Source of the DNA: Flammula alnicola
Lineage: Eukaryota; Basidiomycota; Agaricomycetes; Agaricales; Strophariaceae
Direction: 5' to 3'
NCBI GenBank assembly: GCA_015499995.1
Contig: JADNRV010000488.1
Span: 1 to 30,312 of the forward strand
DNA: 30,312 nt
In this document: piece by piece, positions 1-10,136 of the stretch
Position numbering within the stretch: the first letter of the stretch is position 1
How the letters are laid out: every line of letters starts with the position of its first letter
The notes under the pieces: model-generated
Told to the model about the DNA's origin: nothing
Databases searched by the model: none
What the model saw: only the letters and a program-made list of their open reading frames with translations
Made by a program: the position numbers and the translations under genes

Positions 1-71
1 AATCTACTGTACATACTGCAAAAACTAACGACAAAATTCAAGAAACAACTCCTCATCATCACGCATAACAA

Positions 72-3000
72 CTAAAGGAATCCAACCCCTTTCCAATACT
101 TGACCCACATCTGGGCATGCGCCTCGCCAATGGCAGGCAATGTCTGCATAGTTTGACTGATGGATTGGACCTTCGTCGTAGAGAACGTGGCCAACCCGCC
201 GGTTTCCACTTCCTCCTTGCCCTGCTGGCGGAGCGCGGCGTCCAGTGCAGACGTCGCGCGGAAGAAGTCAAGGAGCTTTATCGCGGGCTAGTGAATTGGA
301 AGGAATGAAACATCAACGAAAAGCGCTCAAGAAAACATAAAAAAGAAAAAGAAAAGGCAGCCAACAACTTACCATATGGTTCAAAATCTCAGTAGATGCG
401 TTACCATTATCCGCATGAGCTTCCAAGTGGGATACCCAAGTCTGGAAATCGACCGTCTGCAACTTGGCAGCTGAGATGCCCTCCTGGACGATAGCCTCGT
501 TGACGGACGAGAAGACGTGATTCCACGGTACAGGGCGGGGGTGCACGACGTTGACGGCCGCAGGAGACTCGGCCGACCAGGCGACGTCCAGAATCGTCTT
601 GGACACGGCGTCCATGGGCAGCCACGAGGCGACCTGAGTTCATTGATATATTTATTAGCATATGTACAACTCTTAATAAGAGAGAGAGAAAAGAGCTTAC
701 CCCGGTAGCAGCTGGGAGGGCGTTCAAACGCAGACTCGACTTGACGAGAATGGGCACCCAGTCCGACGTAGCCCAAGCACCATTGGGATGGCCTCCGGAG
801 ATCTGGCCAATCCTGAACGACGTCGCTTGCAGACCACTCTGCGCGAGGATCTGATCGCGAAAAAAAAAAAACAATACACATCAATTCCGCAATCGAAAAA
901 AAAGGAAAGAGGAGAAGCCCACTAACCCTCTCAGCAACATATTTACTCTCCCCATACCCATTCCCCACAGCATACTTCGGATCATCAAGGACCTCCTCGG
1001 GGTACGCGCCCTGCGACTTGTCCCACGAGAACGCGGACGCGATGGACGACGTGAACAGGAACTTGACCGACGCAGCGTGCGCGCTCGACCGCGCGAGGTC
1101 GACGAGGTTGCGCGTGCCCTGCACGTTCGGCTCGAAGGACGACAGGGCGAGGTTGAAGTCCAGCCTCCACGCATTGTGGATGATCGTCGTCACACTGCCA
1201 CGCAGCTGTACCAAAAAAACAAAACAAAATAAAAACGCGTGAGGCAGAGGCATTGCAGGAATCGTATACCGGAACGAAGCTGCTGCGTACCTCATCGTAA
1301 ATAGCATCTTTGAGGCCTAAATTCCTATGCGACGCCTCGCCCTCCAAGAACACGAGCCGGCTGGAAGAGCGCTCGAGGACCGTCGCATCCAAACCCTTAT
1401 CAGCGAACCGCTCCTTCTGTCTCTCCTGCACCGACTTGGGGCTGGACGACGGCCGATTGAGCGCATACACTTTCTTCACCCTCGGGTCGCGGAGGAGCGA
1501 CTCCAAGAGCTGCGCACCGAGGTTGCCCGTCGAGCCCGTGAGGAGCACGACAGCCTCGCCATCACGCCCAAGGACCCGGTGTGCACTGGTGCTGCTGTTG
1601 CTGTTGACGTTATGTTGAGCGACGGGCTGGGACAGGCCAGTAGTGTACTTGGCGATCATCAGCTCGATAGCGTCCGTGCGGCTGGACGTGAATACGAAAT
1701 TCTCCGGGTCAGCGACGACCGCGACGATGAACGCTGCGAGCTTGTCGATGGAGGGGTTGCTGTATATGGTCGCCTGCGTGACCAACTTGGCTGCGGCCTG
1801 CTGGTGCGTGTCCTTGGCTTGCAGGGCGCCTACGATGCGACGGCGCAGGATGGTCGCGCTCAAGCTGAAAGGAAAGGTATGAATTTATGGGATCTAAAAT
1901 TAGAAGGAAGGTCAAAAGAAGCCTTACCTGTCCATGCCTTGCTCGAACAGATCCCTCGAGACGGAGAACGCCTGCCCCGAATGGATTTCTTGGACTTGCG
2001 TCTGCAACCACGCAACCGTATCCTCTGTATTCCAAGACGGCGGCGGAACGACCGCCTCGACCTTGACAGTTGCATCGACCTTTGCGTATCTAATAGGGTT
2101 CGTAGTAAGTAAGTTACTTATGGGCGGAGAAGATAAATCTATGTCGAAAAAACTTACATATCATCAATCTCAGTCTGATACGCCTGCAGCGCGGCCTTGC
2201 GCATGACGGTCCCCTTACCCGCGCGGGGGAGGGGCTTGTCGCGCGACGCAATGAGGATCATCTCTTTGAAGATGCGGCTGAACGCCGGCGCGACTTTGTT
2301 GGCTTCTTCGACAATCGGCCTGTGTACAGTACATAGAAAAGGGAAGTCATTGTAAATTTGGATTTTATGGCACGACAAAGACAGAAAAGAAAAGATGGAC
2401 TAACCACAAAGTATTCCTGATATTAACAAGCTGGCTCTCGTTATTCACGTCAATAGCATGCGGCGGTTTGAGCTCGATGAGGACACCGGCTTGGTCCCGC
2501 TCGCGGCCGAACATCGTAACGCCCATAATGCTATGTGCATAAAAATTAGAGATGCAAGTCGTTTTAAGAAAGGAAACTTGAAGACAAACTAGGAGCTGCT
2601 CATGAGGATATCCTCCATCGGCGCTGGGACGGTCTTTTCTCCGGACGTGTGCACGATAACGTCATCTTTGCGGCCGACACTAAAGGAACGAACAAAGAAG
2701 GAGAGGTCAGCGAAATGCGAAATGTATTCAAAGCCAAAAGCGCGCAAAAACCCACATTTTCCAGAAGTACGGCTTCGTAGGGTGTTGCACCCATAGATCT
2801 GAGCTGGCATACCCCTTGACGTCGGGGAGGTTCTCGATGGAAACTTGATGTGTCTCGCTCGTCTAAGGAACAATAATAAAAACATGAGATCCTCATGTCA
2901 TGCTCCCGAAATTAGAATGAAAACAAAAAACCTACCAAGAACTGCGACTCGAACGTCCCATCGCCCTGCGCATCCCAGCGAATATCGGCTCTGTCAGAGA

Positions 3001-4307
3001 ACGACAAATACTCCCAGTCGTTCTCGTCGCCCTCCCTGCGGAAAAAGCACGACGGGGCGCCGAACTCTGTCGCGCCGTACACGGGGGTTATGTACACGCC
3101 CGACTCGGTCATGAAGTTGCCCAGTTTCGAGGGCACGGAGCCTCCAGAGTATGCCTGTAAAAAGTGATTATAGTCTCAAATGAGTACTTGTCACGACTGG
3201 CTAAGATATTAGTAAATAATCGTGCTTACGACGAATTCGAGGGCAGCCAACAGCTCGACCGCCTTTTTATCCTGGGCCCACACTTGGAGGAGGGCGGGGA
3301 TGATGACGAGCGAGTTGGATCGCGTGCGCGTGATGTGGTCCAGGATGTTATGCGGGGTAGGCATCATAGGCGTTGCCGTCGGCGTCGTGGCGACTGGGGG
3401 GAACAGGCCGATGGGCGCCATAGCGTAGAGGCCGACCATGAGGTGGACTATGATCCCTAGGGTGTGGAACGCAGGCAGGGCGTGGCCGGCCATCGTCAAC
3501 GGGACTTTGTAGTTGACGTTATCGGTTACCGGAGCTGATGCGTTGTTTGAGCCTAAACATATGATGATAGATGGGAGACGAGGATATGTACGTACGGAGA
3601 CTCGCCCAGTGTACCATAGACTTGAACGTCTGCGGGATCGTCTTGGGAAAGCCGGTGCTGCCAGATGAATGGAGGTAGAGGAGGACGTCGTCAATGGGCG
3701 GCCGAGCGCCGCTGGGATATTCCTGGAACGGATCCGCTGCCTTTTCGTGGCCGAGTTTCGGGAAGATGTCCTGGAAGGGTGGTACTTCGTCTACGGTAAA
3801 GACGTATGAAGGATCGGAAGCAGCGAGCTCGGACCTGATGTCGTCGACGAGCGGGCGAAGAGTTTGGTAGGTCGTGAGCAATCTATGGCACGATGTGTCC
3901 TTCAATAGCTTGATGATGGCTGCGGCTGTGTTACGTGGAGACATGGGGTAGGGCTAGCAATGGCAAGGTCAAACCAAGAACAAGGTACCAGCATTTCTGC
4001 AAATGCAACTCACGATGAAACCCGCCCTCGTAATGCCGACCGTTACTGCTTGGTAGAGCAACGTGTCGGACAAAGCGACGAACGCTACGACTTGGCGATC
4101 TGGGCCAGTCCTCCCTGGCCTGATATAATGCGCAACACGGTCGGCTGCGCGTCCGAATTCAAGATAGGAGATATTGGTAGGCTCCGGACTGCCATCCTCT
4201 GAAAAGACGTAGACGGTTTCGTTGGGATTGTTCTTCCTGTGAAAGTCGACGACCTCTGGAAGAGTGACAGAATAATCCGTGGGCGGGTGGATGGGAATGC
4301 TCGTCAT
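72..4307 (-). CDS. Adenylate-forming reductase (A-T-R, NRPS-like / carboxylic acid reductase type)
   Basis: The enzyme should activate a carboxylic acid with ATP, load it on a phosphopantetheine arm and reduce the thioester with NAD(P)H to an aldehyde or alcohol; the substrate cannot be read from sequence. Exons, highest coordinate first: 4307-4014, 3953-3596, 3552-3230, 3154-2936, 2862-2756, 2679-2590, 2530-2405, 2319-2158, 2089-1928, 1864-1291, 1205-927, 850-701, 633-373, 287-72. Phases close to 1106 aa, the usual length for this architecture. Adenylation domain about residues 10-530: A3 motif LHSSGSTGFPK (about 192-202), YGATEFGA, and GRKDD followed by SGEKTVP. The carrier site is GMDSLS with Ser614. 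Reductase domain about 715-1100: Rossmann TGSTGNLG (723-730), FTSS near 856, and YGESK with Tyr889/Lys893. The start is the ATG just before PIHPPTDYS; an upstream in-frame extension has no support. The exon 6 donor (GTTTGT) is the weakest splice call, but it alone avoids an in-frame stop and restores SSYIMGV. Confidence 0.95.
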
Positions 4308-4349
4308 TGCAAGCGCTATGTTGGGGAAAGGCATATGTCTGTGTCTGAC

Positions 4350-4356
4350 TATATAG
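4350..4356 (-). promoter_or_regulatory. Putative TATA box of the A-T-R reductase gene
   Basis: TATATAG lies about 43 nt upstream of the chosen ATG at 4307, on the same strand. The spacing fits a short 5' UTR and favours that start. Assigned by position and sequence only. Confidence 0.45.
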
Positions 4357-5219
4357 CAGCGCGGTGATATGCAGACTTTCACATTATTTTTAGAGTCGTA
4401 TCAAGCTGACAGTAGAGATGGGGTGCCCGAACCCGAGGCTTCTCTGCAATGTTCCATCATATGCAGCATCATGCCGCGCTTGTTGTCCACAATGATCGAT
4501 GCTATGGATGTGCATTGAGTAACACCTTTAGTTTGGTAGCGTCCCAGTTAACAGCAGAGCATTGGAGAACATTCGGTGATACAAGTTCAAACGTTCAAGT
4601 TCCCTACAACGCGCTGTCAGGCAAAAGGGGAGGCCGTTAGCAAACAACCATAAATAAAATCCCAAATCTTGCACTTGAGCTGGTCCAATGTCGACAAACC
4701 ATCACGCATCTGTCTAAGTTCTTTCACTGAATAACGTCTTTGGTTCATTGGCTCCACTCTGTTATATCCGCCGATCTGCAGTCTAATTTTCCCCTGACCC
4801 TGACTGGTTGTCTCTGCCGTCCCCGAAGCGCTACCCCACAAACAAATGGTATCTCAAGTAAAATTACCAAAAATGGAAGATTGACCCTGCCCAATTGAAC
4901 GGGGAAGGAACACCACTGGAACACGATCACCAACTGTCGCCTGGACTGTGGACTTCGAAGAATGGAACCAACCAAATTGCCCACACAACAGAAACGTAGG
5001 GCTTACTGCGGCTTCTCACGTACCGTGGGTATTTTTGAACCGCAACCACCCACAGCCGCATTGAACTATTTGCGATATATTTATTTGTCACTAGCTGATT
5101 GGGCATTTGCATTTGCATTCTGAACGAGGAACTTCGCCTAGCAAGGAGCATCATCCTGGTGTCATCAAATTTTCATTTGCAAACGCCCTGTATATGTATG
5201 TATATGTATCTTCGCATCC
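4357..5219. other. Intergenic region upstream of the A-T-R gene
   Basis: About 860 bases with no coding region I can support. The open frames are under 80 codons and show no family motif or clean splice structure. It presumably holds the upstream regulatory sequence of the A-T-R gene. It ends at the target-site duplication of the transposon beginning at 5229. Confidence 0.6.
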
Positions 5220-5228
5220 TCAAAATAC
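5220..5228. repeat. Left 9-bp target-site duplication
   Basis: TCAAAATAC directly precedes the left terminal inverted repeat and recurs, identical and in the same orientation, at 5814-5822 directly after the right one. Nine-base duplications are typical of Mutator-like transposition. Confidence 0.85.
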
Positions 5229-5393
5229 GGATAATTCTATTTGGAAACCCGGGTTGTTGGCTTTTAGCGAGAAACCCCTCTAAATAAGGCAATAATCCCC
5301 GACGTCACGAGACTTTCCGCCGTACTAGCTCCGGTCCACCATCAGCGGCATTGTCGGCGGCACGCTCAGTAGTCGCAACTGTCCTTGCTGTCG
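5229..5393 (+). repeat. Left terminal inverted repeat
   Basis: It matches the reverse complement of 5649-5813. The first 39 bases are identical; further in there are substitutions and small gaps, and the match fades near 5395. Confidence 0.82.
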
Positions 5394-5648
5394 CGGAAAT
5401 TGAGCCAACAGCAAGTTTGAATCAACGTAGACTACCTTTAAAATCAAAATAATAATGATTCACTTGAACAATATTCAACCTTTTACCACGTTCTGCATCT
5501 TCTGAATGCTCTCCGACCCAGCTTGCTCGATGATCATCAGAGGCAAGCATGTTGCTGTAGAATTCAAAATCCTTGTATTTTGAGAATATTCCTTCTATTT
5601 TATTCTTCATAAATACCTCAAAATAAGCGCACAAAAATCTTGTTTCAC

Positions 5649-5813
5649 CGTCGACAAGAGCGAGGACTGTCGCGAGTTGAGCGTGCCGCCCACTTGCCGT
5701 TGATGGGGGACGGAGCCTCGGCAGGAGGTCTCGTGATGTCAGGGATTATTGCCTTATTTAGAGGGGTTGCTCGGCTAAAAGCCAACAACCCGGGTTTCCA
5801 AATAGAATTATCC
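5649..5813 (-). repeat. Right terminal inverted repeat
   Basis: Inverted partner of 5229-5393, ending in AATTATCC. The perfect outer 39 bases against a more divergent inner part suggest that end sequences needed for transposition were conserved longer than the rest. Confidence 0.82.
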
Positions 5814-5822
5814 TCAAAATAC
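5814..5822. repeat. Right 9-bp target-site duplication
   Basis: TCAAAATAC, identical to 5220-5228. An unmutated pair suggests a fairly recent insertion. Confidence 0.85.
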
Positions 5823-6182
5823 CTCTTCTGATGCGTTTTCTGATCAAACGCGACGCCACCATCATTTTGCTAAGTCAATAACTCTGCAAAGGATGCTCAG
5901 TTAGAGTCAGTTTCCTTCAAATAAATTGCAAAATATACATTTACGTCTTGTCAATACTACATAAATGTTTTGAGCCGAACTATCACCACTCAGTGATACT
6001 CTAGTGGTTCATAGATTCTTTCACATATAATGGATCTCTGCCTCTGAAACTTTACAACTACAGTCTATCCTATTATTCAGACATTCTGGGAAAGATTTAG
6101 AAGAAAAGCATTGAGGTTTGCAAGGGGGTTCGCGAACCAAAAAAAAATACCTAGGGTCGAATTATTTTTTTCGCCCATTTTC

Positions 6183-6197
6183 GCTGGACTAACTAAC
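6183..6197. repeat. Direct repeat copy 1 (GCTGGACTAACTAAC)
   Basis: Exact 15-base match to 6629-6643. A run of T and a GC-rich patch about 20-25 bases upstream are shared by both copies, so the homologous unit may be nearer 35 bases. Confidence 0.6.
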
Positions 6198-6628
6198 TAT
6201 GTAATCAGGCACACATCCTGATATAGTAATATGACATCACCAGTGCATGTGCTTTCCCACCTCCAGATCTCTCACACGTCTCGCAAACCCATTTCTGAGG
6301 GATTTTCTCGAGGTTGATACATTCTAGATGACACTACAGATGTATTAGTACAATATTGTAATGAAATCTGATTTTTTGACTTTGAAATAAAGGCATCATG
6401 TTTTGTAAACAGTAAAAGGTCTGAACACTTGCAGTTTACGGAAATTGCGAGCATCGGTAACTGTCACAAACTAATGATTGTTTGTTCTATTCTCATTCTA
6501 CATGCACTAAAAGCCTATTTTAATGAGATTATCAGTGTAGAGAGTGATAAAACACCTTTGCATCACCCAAAATCGTAAATTTCAGGGCACTTGTAGAGGG
6601 GTCCAAAAATTTTTTTGGGCGGCCTACG

Positions 6629-6643
6629 GCTGGACTAACTAAC
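6629..6643. repeat. Direct repeat copy 2 (GCTGGACTAACTAAC)
   Basis: Second copy of the repeat at 6183-6197, 446 bases downstream in the same orientation, again preceded by a seven-T run and a GC-rich patch. Confidence 0.6.
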
Positions 6644-8463
6644 CGACCCCCGGTCCGGCATTCTGGTCCCAGAACCCCCTTGGAGGTTTGAGTTTTCTAT
6701 GAGAATTTTAATATTTGGTGTATCATTTGGAGGTGGATAACTTTCAGTGTCGGCCACTAAGGAAAACTGATATCAAGGATGTGTCGGTCATGTACGCACA
6801 TCATGCGCTGGATCGTCAGTTTGGTCTTTTACAGTCTTTGGGAAACCTCGAGTGGTAAAACCGATACCGGCGGATTTGCGGCGGATCATCTTCAAGCAAA
6901 TTGAAATAGTAAAGGAACAGCATTTGTACCGTGCCCACAAATGGGATCGAAAGCATTGGGATCAGCTGATCAGAGTACTTACTGAGTTACTAGTAGTAAT
7001 ACTCACTGCAAATGTAGAGGGACCGATGCCCGCACTCGAGAACGTATGAGGCCATGTGCAGCCAAGTTCCAACTGCGCAGCTTTGAATTTGAGAGTCACA
7101 AAAAGCCAGGCCTTCTCCTTCTCTAGCAACTAGCTACAGTACGGTGATAGCCGATGGGGTCGTATCTAAGAATTTGATGTGTGATGATCAAGTTACACGT
7201 ACAGGTGCGGGAGCGCTTCAAAGGCATCACGAGTTCAAGTTCGTCGTTTCATCTGACAACGTTGGGGAGGTCGACGCCGGGCATGGCGGAATAAGTAAGT
7301 ACATCGTGACGAAACCAACGCTGTCATAAGGTTTAATTCTCTATTGCACGATGATCGGACTGAACTTGAGATAAACATATTGTCTCGTCTGCAAAGACTC
7401 AGCCGACTAGGCAAGGGAGGGCTTGATCAAGACAATGTGCTACAGTAGAGGTTATTTTCGGCAGCTTCCCCCTAACGTTCTACCGAAAGGTACAAGTACG
7501 TCGAACAAGATTTTGGACTTTGGCGGGCGCCACCTTCAGGTCTGTATGCACCCCAATTACCTGGACGACTCCTCGCTTGAACACCGAACAGACAGACGGC
7601 AATGTCGTTTGCACGTCGAACTGCCAAGCGCTATTTCTGAACACTCACCCGCCGGTTCCAATTTTTGTGGGCAAAGGGTCGAAATACCTTAATGGTGATG
7701 TAGGTCCTGTAGGTCTTGGTGCCGTCGTGAACTACTCCTTCAAGAACCTTCCAGCATAATTCAGCGTAAACTGTAGGCGCTCTGCTGTCTCAAAAGTTTC
7801 ACGGTTCAACATACCTACCAGTAGTTCCTCTATACAGACACGCTTGCACAGTTTAAGAAAAAGTGCGAACGCGCCTGCCAAAGTTCGAGCTTTAGACAGA
7901 TGCGCGTCGACGGTCGTCCTGGTCGAGGTGTTCTAAAAATAGCCATGTGAACCTAGTAAGTCATGTAAATACCCCTGACGGAATCATCGTTTCACAAATT
8001 TGTCTCGCCTTACATTGGGACATGGGGTTCGCGAAGCCAGAAAAGAGTGTCTTCTTCCCATTGACTTGACATCACTGATTGGGGGTGGAGCTGTAAGGTG
8101 GCAGCTCGTTCTTTGCACCTTCGCCCTCCTAATCACGAAGATACCTGTCTGCCGGAACAGTATCCTCCTGGTTTTGCGAATGCTTGGCATCTGCGACTAT
8201 CGCGCAGGCCTCAATGCACTGGCCAAGGAATTACGGTTTCGAGACGGGAACGGGATGGTTGAACGTTGATGGTTGATATACAGAGCGCTTTTGTATTACT
8301 GCAAGTTCACGCGCGTTCACGAACAAACCCACGATGGTCAAGTTATTTTTACTTCAAACCCGGTTGGGTTCATTACGATTTCTTCCCCTGACGTCCAATG
8401 TGTCCGTGTGCACCACGCCGGGCATTGTCACAACGAAATGCCTTTTGTGAAAGGCCTGGCCGA

Positions 8464-8470
8464 TATATAT
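8464..8470 (+). promoter_or_regulatory. Putative TATA box of the DUF6534-type gene
   Basis: TATATAT lies 63 nt upstream of the ATG at 8533 on the coding strand, a plausible core-promoter distance. Positional evidence only. Confidence 0.45.
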
Positions 8471-8532
8471 GGAGCCTGCAAGTCTTGGGCTCACGCTCTC
8501 CATCTACAACCCTTTCCACGTTCAGTTCAGAA

Positions 8533-10136
8533 ATGTCGACCGCCGCTGGCGCTGCGCCTGACCTCAGCCGAACGTGAGCACTTGCAGTGTGATAATCGCC
8601 GCATCTCAGCGCGCTAACCTGTCTGTCCATCTAATGCAGCGCAGGCCCGCTGGTAAGTGCATTTTACTCAGCCCTTTGTCGTCGCTTTCATTAACATCGC
8701 ATGCGCCGAATAGCTGATCGGGTACCTGTTGAATTGGGGACTATTCGGAGTGCTTTCGGTGCAAGTCTGTGAGTACGATTTGAGGTTTTATTAAACTAAC
8801 GCAATGAATTAATGACCTTTCATGATAGATTTATATTATCTAGCATTTCCGAAGGATCGGATGGCACACAAAGCCCTGGTCTACGGGGATTACATACTCG
8901 AGGCAATACAGACGTTCCTCTTCACGACAAGCGCGTTCCGCTCGTTCGCGGCCGGCTTCGGAAATCCGGAGGTTCTTAACGATGTTGACATCCTCTGGTT
9001 TTCGGTGCCGATCTTGAGTGGGATAGGTGAGCATTATCCCTTGTTGGACGATTCGTGATCATACCTGAATATTGAATTTCCATCTCGATGTAGTTGCCTT
9101 TGTTGCACAGGCATTCTATGCTTACAGGATTAGCGTGCTGTCCCAGAAAAAATATGTCGCCGCGATCGTGATGCTGGTACATGAAATCTCACTCAGCGAG
9201 AGAGTTTAACCCCCTGATCAATGCTTTTGACTATATCAGTTCTCGCTCATCCAATTGGGAGGAGCATTGACGATTGGCGTCCAATTAAAACAAGCAAAGT
9301 TGTTCAGCAATTTTTTGAAGACGAATTCCTTTATCGCCATTGGGGTGAGTCCCCAGCCTCGTATGTATAGTCGTCCCTTGATAGCTCTAATGTATTTTTC
9401 TCAAGATCTGGCAAGGCGGTAGCGCCGCATGCGACGTCATTATTGCCGCCTCTATGTCCTACTACGTTCGTTTAAAACTTCCCTTAATGTTAGATTTAAG
9501 CGCCGGCTGATGGGGTATATCTACCTCTACAGTTGAAGAGCCGAGACAGCGGCATGATGGAGACGCACGTTTTAATTACAAGAGTTATTCGTCTGACAGT
9601 TGAGACGGGAACGCTAACAGGTACGCGCATCTCTGGCACATAAAATAATCGACATCCCATTCTGACCCTGTTCCTCCCCTCGCAAAAGCCGTTATCGCCA
9701 TTGTCACGCTCATCCTCAATTACCTTCCCGGCCAACCAACGTATTACCAAGCGAGCGTCAGTGCCCTGGGGAAACTATACTCGAACTCTATGATGGTCGT
9801 GTTCAATAGCAGGATGCGGGTAGCCTCTGTAAATTCCACCTCTACATCTACTGAACTCCCTATCCCATTATCCCATGTGAACCGTATGACCTCGGACAAT
9901 GGGCAATCAAGAATTCATGGTGGCATCTTGGTGACCCGCGAGGAGATATCGTTTTCGGGGGATAGATTTATGCCAGGGGTGAGTCCATTTACGTGCTGCT
10001 TTCTGTTATACTGTTATATTTCGAGTATTAATGTTAGAATCCCCAGGAGGTCGGTGATACAAAAAGAGGACCAGATGATCTTGACAGTGACGGTTCCGAA
10101 TTCAATATTAAAAAGGCATCCAAGCCACAGCTGTAA
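8533..10136 (+). CDS. Multispanning membrane protein with DUF6534-type C-terminus
   Basis: Exons: 8533-8573, 8640-8652, 8714-8768, 8829-9026, 9094-9176, 9240-9344, 9406-9465, 9533-9620, 9689-9978, 10047-10136. Phases close to 340 aa. The protein resembles the large Agaricomycete family of orphan membrane proteins carrying DUF6534. It opens with a hydrophobic helix (GPLLIGYLLNWGLFG), then hydrophobic segments around residues 15-40, 55-75, 90-125, 130-150, 165-185 and 205-225, compatible with about seven helices. DUF6534 is expected at about residues 175-262, ending in VVFNSRMR. A hydrophilic Ser/Thr/Asp-rich tail follows and is probably cytosolic. Exon 2 is only 13 nt, but the frame and family N-terminus require it or something like it. 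No biochemical function is known for the family. The neighbouring hydrolase gene is on the same strand 1.7 kb downstream. Confidence 0.9.

Larger units (their letters stand above)
5229..5813. mobile_element. Non-autonomous Mutator-like (MULE) DNA transposon, 585 bp
   Basis: The element begins GGATAATTCTATTTGG and ends with its exact reverse complement. The outer 39 bases of the two ends are perfectly inverted copies, and similarity continues with scattered mismatches and small gaps to about 165 bases per arm (5229-5393 and 5649-5813). Identical 9-bp direct repeats flank it. Long inverted ends plus a 9-bp duplication are the structural hallmark of the Mutator superfamily; hAT elements give 8-bp, Tc1/mariner TA and PIF/Harbinger 3-bp duplications. 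About 255 bases lie between the arms, with no transposase motif. A 70-codon open frame there (5422-5634, minus) is unrecognised and could be captured host sequence or chance. Movement would need a transposase from elsewhere. The superfamily call is inference from structure. Confidence 0.82.
5823..8463. other. Gene-poor stretch with dispersed short repeats
   Basis: About 2.6 kb without a gene I can name. Open frames at 6852-7049, 7144-7329, 7423-7692, 7520-7759 and 8000-8269 (all plus) are short, lack recognised motifs and do not join into a phase-consistent model. The frame at 7520-7759 is the most protein-like, but it opens on TTG rather than ATG. A 15-bp direct repeat occurs at 6183-6197 and 6629-6643, and a perfect 12-bp palindrome, GGTTCGCGAACC, at 6127-6138. 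The whole could be decayed transposon or gene remnants. Confidence 0.5.

Noticed and set aside
381..1307. 308-codon minus-strand frame
   Set aside because: It contains true exon 11, then reads through the following intron into a wrong frame; splicing at 927/850 restores the reductase sequence.
1327..2112. 261-codon open frame on the plus strand
   Set aside because: It is antisense to exons 9-10 of the A-T-R gene, whose sense translation carries the carrier and Rossmann motifs. The long opposite frame is a GC-rich shadow.
5422..5634. 70-codon frame inside the transposon as a transposase remnant
   Set aside because: Too short, with no transposase or zinc-finger motif; captured or random sequence is equally likely.
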